A DNA stretch of 64,000 bases from Zea mays. Its lineage: Eukaryota; Streptophyta; Magnoliopsida; Poales; Poaceae. Positions within the stretch are counted from its first letter, which is position 1. The number at the start of each line of letters is the position of its first letter. The position numbers and the translations under genes are program-made. The stretch lies in assembly GCF_902167145.1 (NCBI RefSeq), contig NC_050097.1:110269982-110333981 (forward strand), written 5' to 3'. Shown in pieces: positions 33,026 to 45,900 of this stretch. Under the pieces are notes generated by a model. It was not told where the DNA came from. It saw only the letters and a list, made by a program, of their open reading frames with translations, and ran no database searches.

Positions 33026-34283
33026 TTTTTTTTTTTGATAATGGAAACATAGTCCGACCTTGACCTCTAGAGAGGCTACGGCCAACGTTTACAACTGAAA
33101 GCAACTTACTGCCTTGACAAAACACATGACTGCACCCAAGACCACCTATGACAAGACCAAAGGTACTACAACGTTAATCGCCAAGCAGCTCCCCATCCGA
33201 AATTGCGAAAAAACTTTAGTAGCACCATCTCCATCTTGCGACATGAAGATTTTATTAACTCTTGGTCCTCCATCTTAAGCTGTAGCTGTGCCCAGAAGCG
33301 ACACCAATATGTTGCCCTGAAGGTTACCTGCAGACAAGATTTAGGAGAAGATTTATTGAAAGTCACATCATTCCTGCTTAACCAAATAGCCCAGCGAATT
33401 GCAGATGCTGCAGTTAGTAGTAAACGACGTGATTTGACTGATAGCACCCTTGCCCAGTCCCCAAACAAATCGTTTGCATCCCGAGGTGGTCTCAACCCTG
33501 TGCTTATCTGAACCAAACGCCAGATGAAAGACGCATAAGTACACCTGAAAAACAGGTGATTTATTGTCTCCAGTCTGCTACAAAAGCAACAGGTCTGATT
33601 ACCAGGCCAATTCCTCCTGGCCAAGTTATCCTTTGTTAAAGTTACACCTCTTTTGAGGTACCACATAAAAACTTTTATTTTCAGAGGTATCTTAAGCTTC
33701 CAAAGGTCCTTGTTATCCCTAACCGCCCCATTGTTAAGAATTGCCTGATACAGGGACTGAACAGAGAACAACCCATTGGCAGTGAGGTCCCATCTGAATG
33801 AATCCCTGTTAGTAGTCAAATTGGTATACGCCACCAACGTCACTAGTTGAAACCATTGAGCCCTCAACTGGTGCACCAATCCCCTACGGAATGATATGTT
33901 TAAGGGTACTGTGGAGAAGACAAAGGCAACAATTGAATTCTTCCTCCTTGCAAGATTATACAAAAGAGGAAATCGAAATTTTAGCGCTCCCAACCCAAGC
34001 CAATTGTCCTCCCAGAAACGCGTTTGGGACCCATCTTTTACCTGAAAGGTACCTTTACTCATGAATAGATCCTTAATCTTCATAAGGCCACTCCAAAAGT
34101 GAGAATCCGAAGCCCGACGATGTGCTTGGGATAGAGTTCGATTGGCCAAATATTTCCGTCTCAGCAACGATTGTCACATTCCTTCTTCATTGAGAAGTTT
34201 ATACAACCATTTACTTAAGAGGCATTTACTTTGAATCTCTAAATTCAAAATGCCTAACCCGACGCTTTTCTTCTTATATTAGC
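33026..34283 (-). mobile_element. 5'-truncated L1-type LINE
   Basis: Minus-strand retrotransposon remnant. An oligo(T) run at 33026-33036 marks its 3' poly(A) tail, and the coding region ends about 130 bp before it. Upstream coding is lost after about 34283, as usual for LINE insertions. I could not find a convincing target duplication. Confidence 0.78.
33166..34167 (-). pseudogene. LINE ORF2 C-terminus, zf-RVT domain
   Basis: C-terminal part of plant L1-type ORF2 with the reverse-transcriptase zinc-binding domain. Visible blocks are GTFQVKDGSQTRFWEDNWLG, GLFSVQSLYQAI, LWKLKIPLKIKVFMWYL, and the Cys/His motif TCCFCSRLETINHLFFRC, ending in FFRNFGWG near the stop. An in-frame stop at about 34172 separates it from upstream sequence of the same protein (LGILNLEIQ..LLSKWLYKLL, about 34180-34280). 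The endonuclease and catalytic RT domains are absent, so it cannot be active alone. Confidence 0.88.
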
Positions 34284-36077
34284 TAAATTTACTTTTACAA
34301 AACCATATATCTAGTCTGTTAGAGTTGATCTTAGCCCAAGGTTCAAACAACTAGTAGCCTAGATTGGCTTTTCCGATGAACTTCGTTTTATTTGCCAACT
34401 TGCCCAAACTTTGTTTTCACCGCTTTCCTCTCTCTTGGAGTGACCTGGGCCTTTTGGGCCATGCTTCACTTTTCCTTTATTTTCCGACAAGAAACATGTT
34501 TGAAGTCTGCTTTTACCTTTTATATTAGTTTATAAAGAAATTTTACTATAATAGATACAAACAAGATTCTTTCTAAAATTTTCGTCGGCCAAAGATCCAC
34601 TAAAAATAGAGTTTGCCCACGAAAATTTGATAATCGGCTCTTGCGGATTAAAACATAAAAACTTAACTAATTTTCATGGAATGTCGACCAGACATGACTC
34701 ACAGAAACTAACTAGTTTTTATTGGTCTGACTTAACCCACAAAATTAGCCTTGCTAATTTCGACGTACCTGACAAAAATTAGTGTTAGGAGCACAAACAG
34801 TTCTGTAATTTAGCCATTTATATCCATTTACAACACACACGCACGCACAAAAATCGATCCATATTACATAAATCGTTAACACCATATTTATGAATTCATA
34901 ACAAATCTTTAGGTAACATAAGTTGTTCACAACTCCAAAGCGTTAAAATAATATAACGAGTAAAAAGATCTAGAAAGAAGGGTTCAATTGGACTTCTCTA
35001 AAATTTCTTGCAACATACAAATCATATTGGATAACCCGCTTCATCCTTTATGTTTAAGAATGTTATCCATTCTATACAAAAGATTTGCATCCTATGTTCC
35101 AACCCTATTCTAACATGACAGATCTATTAAAGTAAAGACCAAAATTAAATTACTTAAATATAAATAATCAAAGTAAAACAAGGGTTAGAAATAACGTGAT
35201 GTTTTGCTGAGGTATCGAATAGTTGAAACTCCCACTAGTCCTTGTTGGAGCATCCGCACAAGGGTGTCGCTCTCTGTTATTCCACATAAAGAACAAGTAC
35301 TCTCTATGGTTGGGTCACCTACAACATCCATCCAGTGATAATCAAACTCTTGATCGCCATCAAGTCGTCTAGGTGATATCGATTACTAAGAGTAGCAACC
35401 ACAAACTCTAACTTAACATGTCCAAAGCTAATGAGAACATTGGATGCACAATTACTTCTTTCAGTACACTAAGAAGACACTAATCTCACAATTGCCAAAT
35501 CTCAATCACCTCACTAGGCAAATGCTCTCCCTTTCTTCCCAAATGGGTTCTTCACCTGAACAAATGTGCAAGAGAGCTAGTTTGGGCAAGTTGGACAAGT
35601 ATTTATGCATCCCAAACATCCAACTAGCCATTATAGAGTCTAGGTTGATAAGGCAAGTGTTAGACCATCCAATGCATGATCATTGGACCATGACCCTTAG
35701 TCCAATGAGATTGAACTGTTGAAGTAACCCCACTATATCAGATATAGCTGATAGAATATCTTGCTGACAGAGTTGCAATGAAGCTAGATTGACTGTTTTT
35801 TGCTAGAATTAAGCTAGTTTAGCTAATTTTGATAAATTAACTAAATTTAGATATGTAAGGATTGCTAAGCCTAGAGAGGGTGAATATGCCTGTAAAAATG
35901 ACTCTTCCAAACTTATTATCAAGACGAGTGTCACTACCACTTAAACCCTGGCACTGTTCGTGAGAAATATGGTAACTTTGGATATAGCCTAGTCCAGAGG
36001 CGGCATTCTGCTTTCCCCTTCTTTTCTTCTTCCATGTTCTGTTAAGATGAAATTCCTTCTACCAAAGGAGATAACTT
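34284..36077. other. Repeat-like intergenic sequence
   Basis: 34284-34340 continues the MITE-like sequence left of the LINE. 35200-35730 has a transposon-like non-coding texture (GTTGGAGCATCCGCACAAGG) but no LTR ends or domain that I can assign. Confidence 0.35.
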
Positions 36078-37370
36078 TGTAAGGAAAATGGACCCCGGGC
36101 CATTTGGCTCAAAAGGTTTTGGTGTTTGATGATCAACATAACCTATGGATTAATGTGTTTGCTGGTATTTGTATTTATAGTTCACAGGATGCGAAGAGAA
36201 TTGGACTAAGACACTAAGGATGCAACATCTCAAAAGAAGACATAAAGAGAGCCTAGAAGTCCAAGACTCAAGAACAAAACAAGCCCAAGGAAGCAGCGAA
36301 GAAATCCATGAAGTGGGTAGTCAGCCAACGCCCTGGTGGCGCACCGGACAGTGAACAGTACTCTGTTCGGTGTGCACCAGACTGTCTGGTGGGACATTGG
36401 ATAGTCTGCGTAGAGGGGCCCGCTGCAAGGTGCCCTCGGGCTGTAGCACCAGATTGTCTGGTGAGCACCGGACAGTCTGGGTAACGGTCGGATCCAACGG
36501 TCGACTGCTAGACCCCAACAGTCGGCTGACGTGGCCAGGGCACCAGACTGTCCGGTGCGCCCGTCGACAGAAAGTTGTTGCTTCTGTCTAACGGCTATAA
36601 TTGTGGGGGAGGCTATAAATACCCCCAACCGGCCATTTCAAGGTGTGGGAGCTCAAGCAACATACCAATGCATATTATAGACATTTTCAAGTGCTCATAT
36701 ACCCAAGTGCTTAATAGAATCACTCGATGATTAGCGTAGGTGCTTTGCAAAGTGTTTAGATTAGTTAGACTGCATTAGCACTTGCTCTAGATGAATCCTA
36801 GTTTGTTGAGTGAGTTTAGAAAAACCACACAACCTCTCGGCTCTTGCGTGAGCCATTGTAATTGTATCGCGTGGGGCGAGAGTCTTGCTAGACCGTGACA
36901 ACCGCGTTTGTGTCTTGACCGCCACCGTGTACCGGAGGGAACGAGGCCCGCGGCGTTTCGGCCGGAAGCTCGATAGTGCAGACGGCGGGGAGCGTCCGAG
37001 AGGAGTTGAAAGCGGAGCACCACTTGCGCGTGGAGAAGGTCCGCGACTCTCTACGGAGTTACTCGACCGTAGTGCTTGGCCCTCGATAAAAATACTGGCG
37101 TCATCCACGAGAGTTTGCATCTCTACCTTACTCTTTACCTTCCGCATTTCTATTAAGTATTTAAGTTTCAATCTTGTCTTTATAGTTAGATTATTTAGAT
37201 TGAAACTTAGCCTTTGCGGTAGAGATAACAACACTTAGAAAAACCTAAGTTGCACATTCTAGATTGTTTATTTGTATAGGTTTTGGTCTAGAGATTTATT
37301 TGTGACCTAGTTTAGAGAAAGTTTTTAGAAGTCCTAATCCACCCCCTCTTAGGCGTCACTGTTTCCTACA
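36078..37370 (+). mobile_element. Sirevirus-like copia solo LTR
   Basis: 1293 bp from TGTAAGGAAAATGG to TGTTTCCTACA with a perfect target duplication AACTT (36073-36077 and 37371-37375) and no internal region. It contains CACCGGACAGTC-type palindromes (36340-36560) and a TATA-like GCTATAAATACCC near 36610-36622. Related to, but clearly different from, the LTR at 775-2139. Confidence 0.92.
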
Positions 37371-37496
37371 AACTTGTGTCCTAAATTGGCCTATTCCTAT
37401 GAAACAGATTGAGGGCTTCTCGCATTAGGCTAGAATTTTGGCCCAATAATCCTTTGCACTCGTCAGTCGTGATTCAATGGCTTAGTCAATTTCAAT

Positions 37497-38333
37497 TATG
37501 GATGGATATCGAGCCAGTTCGGCTCATTTATGGCTTGGCTCGTTATAACTTATTATATATTGAGCCATCTTGGCTCAACACGGCTGGATTGGCTCGTGAG
37601 TCAGAGTAATAAAAAACAAGGACATATACTATTTAACATTATAAGACTAATATTAGCTATAAATTAATCTATTAATAAATAATAACATATTTTTTGTAAG
37701 CATTGTAGATCAAATAATCAATCCATCATCCAAATTACCAAATATGAAACATATATACAAATATCAATATATAGGAAGTGGGTGTAATCATGTAAATTAA
37801 TCCATCATCCAACATCAAATACGTTGTATCGCAGGTGACAAAAATCAACAAGACAACAAGTGAGTAATCACATCCAATAACTATGTTTTGTGCAAATGTA
37901 ACTACGCAATCAAAAGCAACCACATACATCCAGCTTGTGACCTTACAAACCAAATGCACCACGTAATCGCAGTCACAAGTTAACGTTCGTAGTCCTATAC
38001 TCATGACTTATGAGTCATAAAATCATAATCACACTCGTAGTCCATCTGGGAGTTGATTTGTTGCAGCGGCTAGTGAAGATGTGAAGACCGGGGTCTCAAG
38101 TTTCTTTGACCCTTTGTTCTTTTTGGGCTCAATGAGCTATTGGATTGAGTTGATTAGGCAGTGGGCCAATAACTATGCTCATAGGTCAGGGCATTTAAAA
38201 ATGATGCCTTGGCTCGCGTAGCTCCGATCTGAGATGTTGACTCGACTTATTACGAATAGTAATGAGCCGAGCCAAGCCACTAATGAGCCAATTCGAGCAA
38301 GTTATTGAGCTCAAGTCTTTTTGTCCAGCCCTA
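37497..38333. mobile_element. hAT-type element with GAGCC/GGCTC repeats
   Basis: 837 bp. The left end TATGGATGGATATCGAGCC and the right end (reverse complement) TAGGGCTGGACAAAAAG are related. The flanks ATTTCAAT (37489-37496) and ATTTCAGT (38334-38341) match at 7 of 8. The subterminal regions are dense in GGCTCG/GAGCC, as in the element at 57161-57827. No transposase. Confidence 0.75.
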
Positions 38334-38819
38334 ATTTCAGTCTCATATCTACATAGTTGCACCGATCAAATCCTAATTCTGACAACATACTAGGGTAATC
38401 ACAATAGTTAACACACAAGTACCAACGATACAGAAAACTAGATTTGTGGCCTTAGCATGACCATTGGTCCATTAGCTCGACAAAAGCATCATTAAGTAAA
38501 GTAACAATTGCATATAACAAAATATGACATCTCCAAACATAGCAGCAACAGGGGGCTATGCTCCTGCACTATCTTTCATTACTGCCTAAAAAATGAAAAC
38601 AGCGATATATTCATATGTATAACATTCCTGGTCCATGCCGCACGCAAATACACAAAGGAAACAATGCATCAAGTCCAAACAAAGTCCTTTATTGACCTGA
38701 GTAACAATTGGCCCAGAATTTCAGAACAGCAACGTCCAGCCATTTTGCATTGATAAACACTTAAAAATTACAGCTCAGCCATTGCACAAATGCTAAGTCC
38801 AATGTTTTCAACATCGCAA

Positions 38820-39164
38820 TCACAACAGTTTGACTCCAGCTTCTCTGACTGAATCTATAACGGCCTTCACTTTCCCATGGTACTTTTGTTCTCTCTTCAT
38901 GTGGATGGACACTGCAGGTATTCCCTTGAGGAGCAGGCGCTCGCCGAGCAACTTTCCAATCTTTGCAGCTGCTGCGACGTCGCGGGTCGACTCCATGTTT
39001 GGTCTCAACAGCTTCTCCTGCGAGCTTGCAGAACATGCAACAGTTGCTGTTGGGGTGTGGACGACCTGAGCAGATACATACTTGTTTGAGAAATGCATCC
39101 TCAACAGGTAGGGCTTGAGGAAACGGGTGACTCTAGCTGCCCTTGCTGGTGGAGGGATCACCAT
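38820..39164 (-). CDS. uL18-family ribosomal protein (organellar type)
   Basis: Protein of 114 residues in the Ribosomal L18p/L5e family, the 5S-rRNA-associated large-subunit protein. In bacterial-type ribosomes uL18 binds 5S rRNA in the central protuberance. Diagnostic blocks are HFSNKYVSAQV (residues about 24-34), AAAAKIGKLLGERLLLKGIP (about 64-83) and YHGKVKAVIDSVREAGVKLL (the C-terminus). It lacks the long eukaryotic L5 extension and its size is close to bacterial L18. Plants have several such short copies; mitochondrial targeting is likely but no clear presequence is seen. The start ATG is the first after a 5'UTR intron (39182-40279). A possible AATAAA signal is at 38693-38688 on the minus strand. 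No lesion is seen. Confidence 0.9.
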   Translation of the reverse strand: MVIPPPARAARVTRFLKPYLLRMHFSNKYVSAQVVHTPTATVACSASSQEKLLRPNMESTRDVAAAAKIGKLLGERLLLKGIPAVSIHMKREQKYHGKVKAVIDSVREAGVKLL

Positions 39165-39181
39165 GGCTCCTGGTCTCTCCG

Positions 39182-40279
39182 CTGCAAGTGAACAGGAGCA
39201 ACAAAGGCTTATTGGCTAGAGAAGCACAGCATGACTGCATTTCCTATAATAACCCTGTGGGAACAAATACAGAGTAGAGAAGTACAACAGTGTACAAACC
39301 AGTCTCGAAGCAGTAAATTCGTAACACATCATCACGGATTCTAAAAACAAGGATCCAAACAGTATGTCAGTGTGTAGGACCAACACAAAAGGTGTGGAGT
39401 TATTTGTTTTTCAACCCTGCTGACAGGGTGAAAATGCATGAGAAAGTTATAAGCTTTATAGGACAAAAAAGAAACAATTATAGCATCCAACTAAGGCACA
39501 AATGGATATTTGATCTGAGGTAGAACTAGGAAAGTCTCCTGCTTAAAATAGCTAGCTGACTATTCCACTTCAACCGGATAGATAAAACCATCTATGAAAG
39601 AAAACAATATCTTTTATCTGTTATATGCAACAACATTTTCTGTTATGCAATTATTTGGACAAATTGCCAGGGCAGTGACCTGGTAATCAATTTAGGAGGC
39701 ACAGGGAAGCTTATCTGATGAATCAGCCATGTAGGAAAATAAATCACATGATCTAAAACTTAATCGGCCTTGGACTCAGCAGAACGGCGCCAGCCACAGC
39801 AACAAAATGCACACTAAAGATCATCACTCACCCTAAAAATGGTGCCAGATATGTAGGGTACAAAGAGAGCAGATTTAATGGTATCCAACACATGGAGGGA
39901 GCTGAACCTTAGAGTATTCGATTCATGCATGTTACTTGTTTTTCTTAAGTTTTAGCAAGATGAAAAAATATCATTCCATGAAACAGAGTATTTTGAAGGT
40001 ACTGAGTACAGAGTACAAGAACAATGTGTTCCAGCACTTGAAGGCTTAGCGGCTTCTCATCCACATGTGTTCAAGCACTTGATTCATGGCAGACACCACC
40101 ACCATTCCGCAAAGCATGACAGACTAGGACCGAAATCATAGAGGGGGTATCTCATCTTCAAACCAAACCAGCAAGATCATCCATCAATGCATTCGATTCG
40201 ATTCAAGGATTTGAATAATAAACTCATGAACCAGCGTATCTAATAAGAAACGCACCAAGAAGAGGAGGAGGCGCCCAAC
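39182..40279 (-). other. 5'UTR intron of the uL18 gene
   Basis: Minus-strand donor GCCACAG|GTTGGG at 40280/40279 and acceptor CACTTGCAG at 39182, 17 bp upstream of the ATG. Length 1098 bp with no insertion recognised. The leader exon lies at about 40280-40395. Confidence 0.7.
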
Positions 40280-40379
40280 CTGTGGCTAGCCGCTAGCAGA
40301 CCACGGGGCTGCGAGGCTGGCCGGGGACGCGGCAGGCGGCGGCGCGACGAGGGTGGAGTGACGAATCGGAGTTGGAGCA

Positions 40380-40505
40380 GGGTTTGCAAAAGGAAATCGT
40401 TGGGCTGAGCCGTAGTATCATCACATACCTGGGCTCAATAGGCCGAGGCCCATTTAAAATCAGCCCAGCCTGAGACCGCCCTACTCAGAAAATCCGCCTT
40501 GGCTG
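40380..40505 (-). promoter_or_regulatory. uL18 gene promoter with site II motif
   Basis: GAGGCCCATTTAAAATCAGCCCAG (read on +) gives AAATGGGCC on the minus strand at about 40448-40457, plus a second TGGGCT at 40466. TGGGCC/T site II elements are typical of plant ribosomal-protein promoters. No clear TATA box. A Helitron-like element begins right upstream at 40510. Confidence 0.6.
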
Positions 40506-40509
40506 CTAA

Positions 40510-41963
40510 TCTATACTTCTATACTTAAAGCACCAGTTTTAACGGTCGTTCCGCGTCATTTTTTTACAAAATAACTCCTCACATCTATTTAAAATTAACT
40601 TGCTGGTCCTATATGTGCAGCCTCTATTTAAAATTAACTTGCTGGTCCCCTTTGCGCAACCAACCTTTACGTCTCAAACCACACTCGGGCTATTTGGTTA
40701 AATCAGCGTAAAATATTAAAAAGCGGTGCAGGAGGTGGAGTTAAAAAGGGTGGGAGACACTGGGTGAAGCTGTCTAACCAATAGAACATCATGCTTAGTT
40801 GTTTATAATATTGAATATAAATTGTACATATGTATCTATATTTTTTTGTAAAATAAAAAAATAATTATGTCAGGCCAGCACTACGGACCGAGGATACGAC
40901 CCAAGCACCGCACGACGCTCGTGCCGGGTTGGCCCAGACACTATTAAATGGGTCGTTCCTCGGGCCGGCTCGCCAGACACGGCCCATTTTGCCATCTATA
41001 CCTCCACACGATAATGATGGTCCTTGTCTCGGTTGTCACCACCTCATTCACCATCCCGCTTCTTTTCTCTCTCCCATATGCCTCCACCTCCGCACCACCC
41101 CATTCTCGGCAGAGGGCGTAGTAGCAGGCGCCTCCTCCTCGCATTCGTCTGACACCAGCCCCGACACCGACTCGCGCAGTGGCTATTGCATGTCCACAAG
41201 GACGTTTCACATCATGCGCGCACCATCGTTTTCGCCGTCGTCGGATGTCCCGTTCGTCTTCTCGGCCTTCGTCCTGTTCTTCCTCCCCAACCTGCTGCCC
41301 CTGCCCACGATCGTAGCCGCGAGCCGACCAACGCTCGTCGACGCGGGTACGGGGCGAGTCGGTCATGCTCCTGGCCTTTTTCTATGCGTGCCATCGAGGA
41401 GGACATGGTGGCGCCTGCCACACTTAGATTATCTTGGCGATGAGAAGTCTAGGTATGAGATATTGGATAACCAAGGCCCGTAGCGTGGCAGCAGCCGGCA
41501 TCTGCTATGGAGTTGGTGGTGGTGTTGTGTCGCTTCGGCGTGTCCAGGGTTGGGAAGACAATCGCATTCTTTCGCCCTTTCTCGGACTGACGCGCTGGTG
41601 CGAGTGCTTCTCGATTTGGAGCTGCTCAGGCTGGGCTTCTTTCCCTGCTTGCGTGCTCTCTCCTTATATGTATCTAGCGGTATACTATCTATGTCGCCTC
41701 TAGATGCTCAGGTCTTCGTCGTGTCCTTCTCCGGCAACGAACAAGTATGCCTGCCTCTTTCCTTCCCCTCCTGCTCTACCAAACCTTGGAAGTGGGGGAG
41801 GCGAGGGATGGAGCCTCTGAGTTGCTGCCTATGGTACTCGTGTGTTCATAAAAAATATTATGCGAAGAGCGGAGACAATCAATAAAAAACCTTGAGATCT
41901 TTTTGGTGGATAGTTTATGTGGGTATTATTGTGAGTCGTTGCAACGCATGGGCAACCGACTAT
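40510..41963 (+). mobile_element. Helitron-like element beside the uL18 promoter
   Basis: Starts A|TCTATACTTCTATACTTAAAG, like grass Helitron 5' ends. Ends near 41963 with GTTGCAACGCATGGGCAACCGACTA, resembling a Helitron 3' end but with a degraded CTRR and weak hairpin. GC-rich open frames at 41000-41830 could be captured gene sequence; I recognise none. Confidence 0.5.
40860..41000. mobile_element. hAT terminal fragment
   Basis: The right end, reverse-complemented, is TATAGATGGCAAAATGGG, close to the terminus of the hAT at 18494-20040. It is followed by the same GGCACGG-type words. The left end is not identifiable. Confidence 0.6.
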
Positions 41964-42717
41964 TCATATTGTACGCACATGGCTTACATATTTATACTAC
42001 CTACTAGTAAAGCTTCTGCTGATTTCCATGCTATCATCAAATGCAGTCAATGCTACACAAGAAAATTTGTCTTACACAGAAAACTGTTGTGATTAGAAAA
42101 TAGTTTAAGACCCTATTTGTTTGAGCGGCAACTTTTACAGAATTTTTGAAAAGTTGTTGCAAGGCTTATGATTTTAAGAAGCAAGTGATAATTTTTTATG
42201 GTGTTATTAGCTTTCTAAACTCAGGAAGCTATAGAAATCCCACAAAAATAGGCAAGTTGTTTGTTTGGTTTTAATCTGAAACGGCTTCTATTGTTTGTAC
42301 AATGTTTTGTCTCTATGGATTGCAACTTCAATAGTCTGAATATTTGGCTTTAATCTAAAGCAAACAGCCTGGGGCTTTTCAAGTTCCCATATAAATTCAG
42401 CTTTTCTAGGCTTGTGGGCTCTGGCTTTCTGGAAGTTAAACAAAAAAACTAGTTGTTTGTTTTATCTTTTCCCTTTAACATTAAGAAACTAGCTAGAAGG
42501 TCAAATAATCAGGGCACAAGGTCTTTATTTCAACTTTGTTTCCAGCTTCTGATCGCCAGAAGTTGTTGTGGACTGCCAAACGTCTGGCTTTTTAGCCCGT
42601 TTCTATGAGAATCTCTTTGGTGAAAACTGTCCAAAATCAACGTGAACACATAATCGATCGAGTCACCACGATAGTAGGAATCCCTCACTTTACAGATCCT
42701 AAACCCTATGGACCTCT
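41964..42717. other. Intergenic sequence with MITE-like words
   Basis: No gene. GACCCTATTTGTTTGAGCGG at about 42111 and AAAGCAAACAGCCTGGGGC near 42357 look like MITE ends but do not form a clear inverted pair. The left break of the outer gypsy LTR is near 42718. Confidence 0.35.
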
Positions 42718-42987
42718 TCATTTAGTTTTACACTCTATAGAGGTTGCACATCTTTACCCACAAGACGTGTTTCCCATGAAGCCAGGGTTAGCTAGACCCT
42801 TAGACACTTCTAAGGCGAATGACTAGAGATTCATTGCGAGGCCTTTACAAAGTTCCACTAGTTCGAGAAAACTCATTACGGTGTCAGGAAGAACGAAGCA
42901 TAGGAATCCCTCATCCGAAAAGCTTTACAGATAGTTCGACCCGAGGACCTCCCTATACTCTGTAGCAACGCGCTCCCCGCTTGCCCC

Positions 42988-45900
42988 TGTAACACCCCAG
43001 GTGTTTATCGTCTGCTCGACTACGAGTGCGGACTTTAACACGTGATAGCGGTGAATAAAACGGACACTAAGGTCTAATTATCTTCGTCTATCGCGATTTT
43101 GATATCGTGTCTGTCTCCATCTGTCTAAATTGCCCTAATTTATTTTGCAAAATTTAGACTCTAGTAATCTTCTGGAACATGAAATCCAGTATCGTTTGGG
43201 GTTAAACCATCGACATCTTGTCCCGAACTATAATCCTTGAAATCAAATGTGGTTCCTTAAAAATTCGTTTGAAATTCTTTCACGCTTGCGTCGCACAAGT
43301 CTATCTGTGGTCTGACATCGTGATGCGTGTGGCGGGTGCAAAATCCGTGTTTGAATAGCGCACAGACTCTCGCCCACGTAAACGATGCGTGTCGTCGCTT
43401 CCGAAAGAATCACCCTTTCGATGCCGCATTGATCTCGCGTATTTATTTCGCGATATGTCAAGTCTTATGCCCGTTTAAAATTCATAGATTAGAGAATACG
43501 AATTCGGAAGCTCGACCTACTCTGATGATTTTTATCCAAAAAAAAATTAATTGAAACTCGAGGAAAATGGTTTTCGATCCAAAATAAACCAGATTAGTGT
43601 AATTAGAACTGAAAGCGAGTAATTGATAATTAATTTGGTTCGATAATTCGTGGAATAAAATGTGTAACCCGTATAGTCAACCCATTGTGCATCGCTAATA
43701 ATCCAACAGTTGGAAATATCTGCGATTTCCGTTATAAAAAAATGGAAAATGGAAAAGTCCAAAAAAATCTTCTCGGATCCTATCTACCGCCGCCCCCACG
43801 GCCCCACCTTCTCTAATCTTTTTCCAGCCGAGCTCTCCACCGCCTCGCTCTATCTTTATCTCTGCACGGACAGACTTTTTCTCCCTTATCCCTATGTCGT
43901 TCTCCACACTTCTTTCTTTCTCAAGCCGATTAGTTCAATAGTTCCCTGGAACAAAATCACGTACACGCCTGGTCTTCTGCTTGCTTGTGCCCAGGTGGCT
44001 ACCAGAGGTCCAGAGCCGTTGCTTGTTCTTGGCGCTTGCCCCAGCACCAGCCTCGCGCTTCCTTGGCTCGCCCAGGTCGCCGCCGTCGCTCAGCTCGGCG
44101 CCCATCTATCTGCTCAGCCTCCAGCGGCGGCCTTCCCCTGCCGGTGCCCAGCCCAGCGGCCCCTCCTCTCTCTCCCTCAAGCTCTCTGCGCGCCGTGAAG
44201 CCCCTGCGCGTCGCAGTCTCCCAAGCTCGCCATGGCTGCCGGACGAGTCTCTCCCGTCTCTGCTTGTCCTCTTCGAGCTTGGTTCCTGCGCGCGCGCTCC
44301 TCTGCTCCCATGGCGTGTTCCTGCGCCCGCCTGGATTTCCCTGCTGAGCTCGGTCTCATGGCCGGCATACGGCTTCGTGTTCGCCGGAGCTTCCTGGTGC
44401 TCGCCCATGGCCGCCGGTGCTCGCCCTCTTGCGTCGCGCCCGACCCAGCCGTGTGCTCGCCCGACCGTACGCTCGCTCTGCTCGGCCATGCCGCCTGCTG
44501 CGCGTGCGTCTGCTCCGTCCCGGCGCCCAAGCTCCAAGTCTGTCAATCCACGGCGCGCCGGCAGTTCGCCGCCAACGTCCGGTCGCCGGTTAGCCCCTGC
44601 GTGTGGCCTCTGCACGTCGGGATGGCTCGTCTCCGCTGGCCGGACGTCGATCTCCTATTTGCCATGGACAGCGCATCGACGCCTCATTACAGCAGCCCGT
44701 TATGGAACTCTAGTGCTTGTCGTTGATTCCCGATCGTCTCCGACATTTGTCTTGCCGTCGTCGTTCGGTCACCCCGCCTCGATGCTGGCCCCTACATGCT
44801 GTCTTCGACTTGTGTTCGTGTCGACAAAAGAATCTCAATAGGATGTGGAGAAGCAAGCCCCTGGTCGATGCCCCCAAATGCTCGGCGAAAGGCCTGAACA
44901 AGAATCATCGTCATTTTTGCGAAGTTGTAGTAATATGGAGAGAGTGTTTGATCGAAGACTTCAATCGAAGACTATCATCGTTCTCACAAATATTGAGTCG
45001 AGTTAACTATGGTGAGCCGATTCACTATTTTTACTATTGATTTTATGATCGGAAAATAAGACGCTTAGTTTGCGTATGAAGTTTAAGTTAGAAACATCAG
45101 TGATGCGAGGTGTGCTTCGATGAGTTTAGTTGCCGGGTATATTCGAACTAGTTCTATTTTGCAGAGTGTAGTATTTCGGTGACACATAAGTTAAGTTTTG
45201 TCGGGTACCGTAATTAGGGGTACCCCCAACACTCCTAAACACGGCTGGTAACCACCATCAGCACAAAACCGCAAAGACTGATGGGCGCGGTTCAGGTCAA
45301 GGCCTCGTCTACCAAGGGACGCAATCTCGCCTCGCTCGAGCCTGGCCTCGGGCAGGAACAGTAGTCCCGGACGAATTCACGCCTCGCCCGAGGGCCACCT
45401 CAGGCGACGGGCGCACCCTCGACTCGCCCGAAGCCCAGCTCGGGTAGGCTTCATTGTGAAGCAACCTTGGCCAAATCGCCTCACCAACCGACCGTATCGC
45501 AGGCGCATTCAATGCGGGGATCGCCTGACATCTTATCCTGACACGCGTGCCTCAGTCGGCAAGGTCGAAGTGACCGCAGTCACTTCGCCCTTTCACTGAC
45601 CGACCTGACAGGAAAACAACGCCGCTCGTCTCGCTCCGACTGCTGTGCCACCCACCAGGGTGAGGCTGACAACAGCCAAGTTCAGCCTCGGGCGCAACAG
45701 GAAGCTCTGCCTCGCCCGACCTTAGGCCTCGGCCTCGGAAGGAGGTCTCCGCCTCGCCCGACCCCAGGGCTCAGCCTCAACCTCGGCCTCGGGAGGAATT
45801 GCGTCCTCGCCCGACCTCGGCCTCGACCTCAGGAGAAGTCTCCGCCTCGCCCGACCTTGGGCTCGGACCGACCGCGCCACGGGGGATACATCATTACCCT

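Noticed and set aside
33014..34300. Target duplication for the LINE
   Set aside because: CTAAATTTA occurs near both ends, but not directly at the poly(A) junction, so I could not confirm it.
40929..41483. 184-aa ORF in the Helitron-like element
   Set aside because: Starts within a hAT terminal fragment and has no known domain. Kept only as possible captured sequence.
44106..44615. 169-aa minus-strand ORF
   Set aside because: Shadow of the GC-rich LTR sequence; low complexity in Arg/Ala/Gly.
43981..44841. 286-aa plus-strand ORF, long and GC-rich
   Set aside because: It lies inside the solo LTR 42988-48620, is Pro/Ser/Arg/Ala-rich with overlapping ORFs in all frames, and has no domain. GC composition explains its length.
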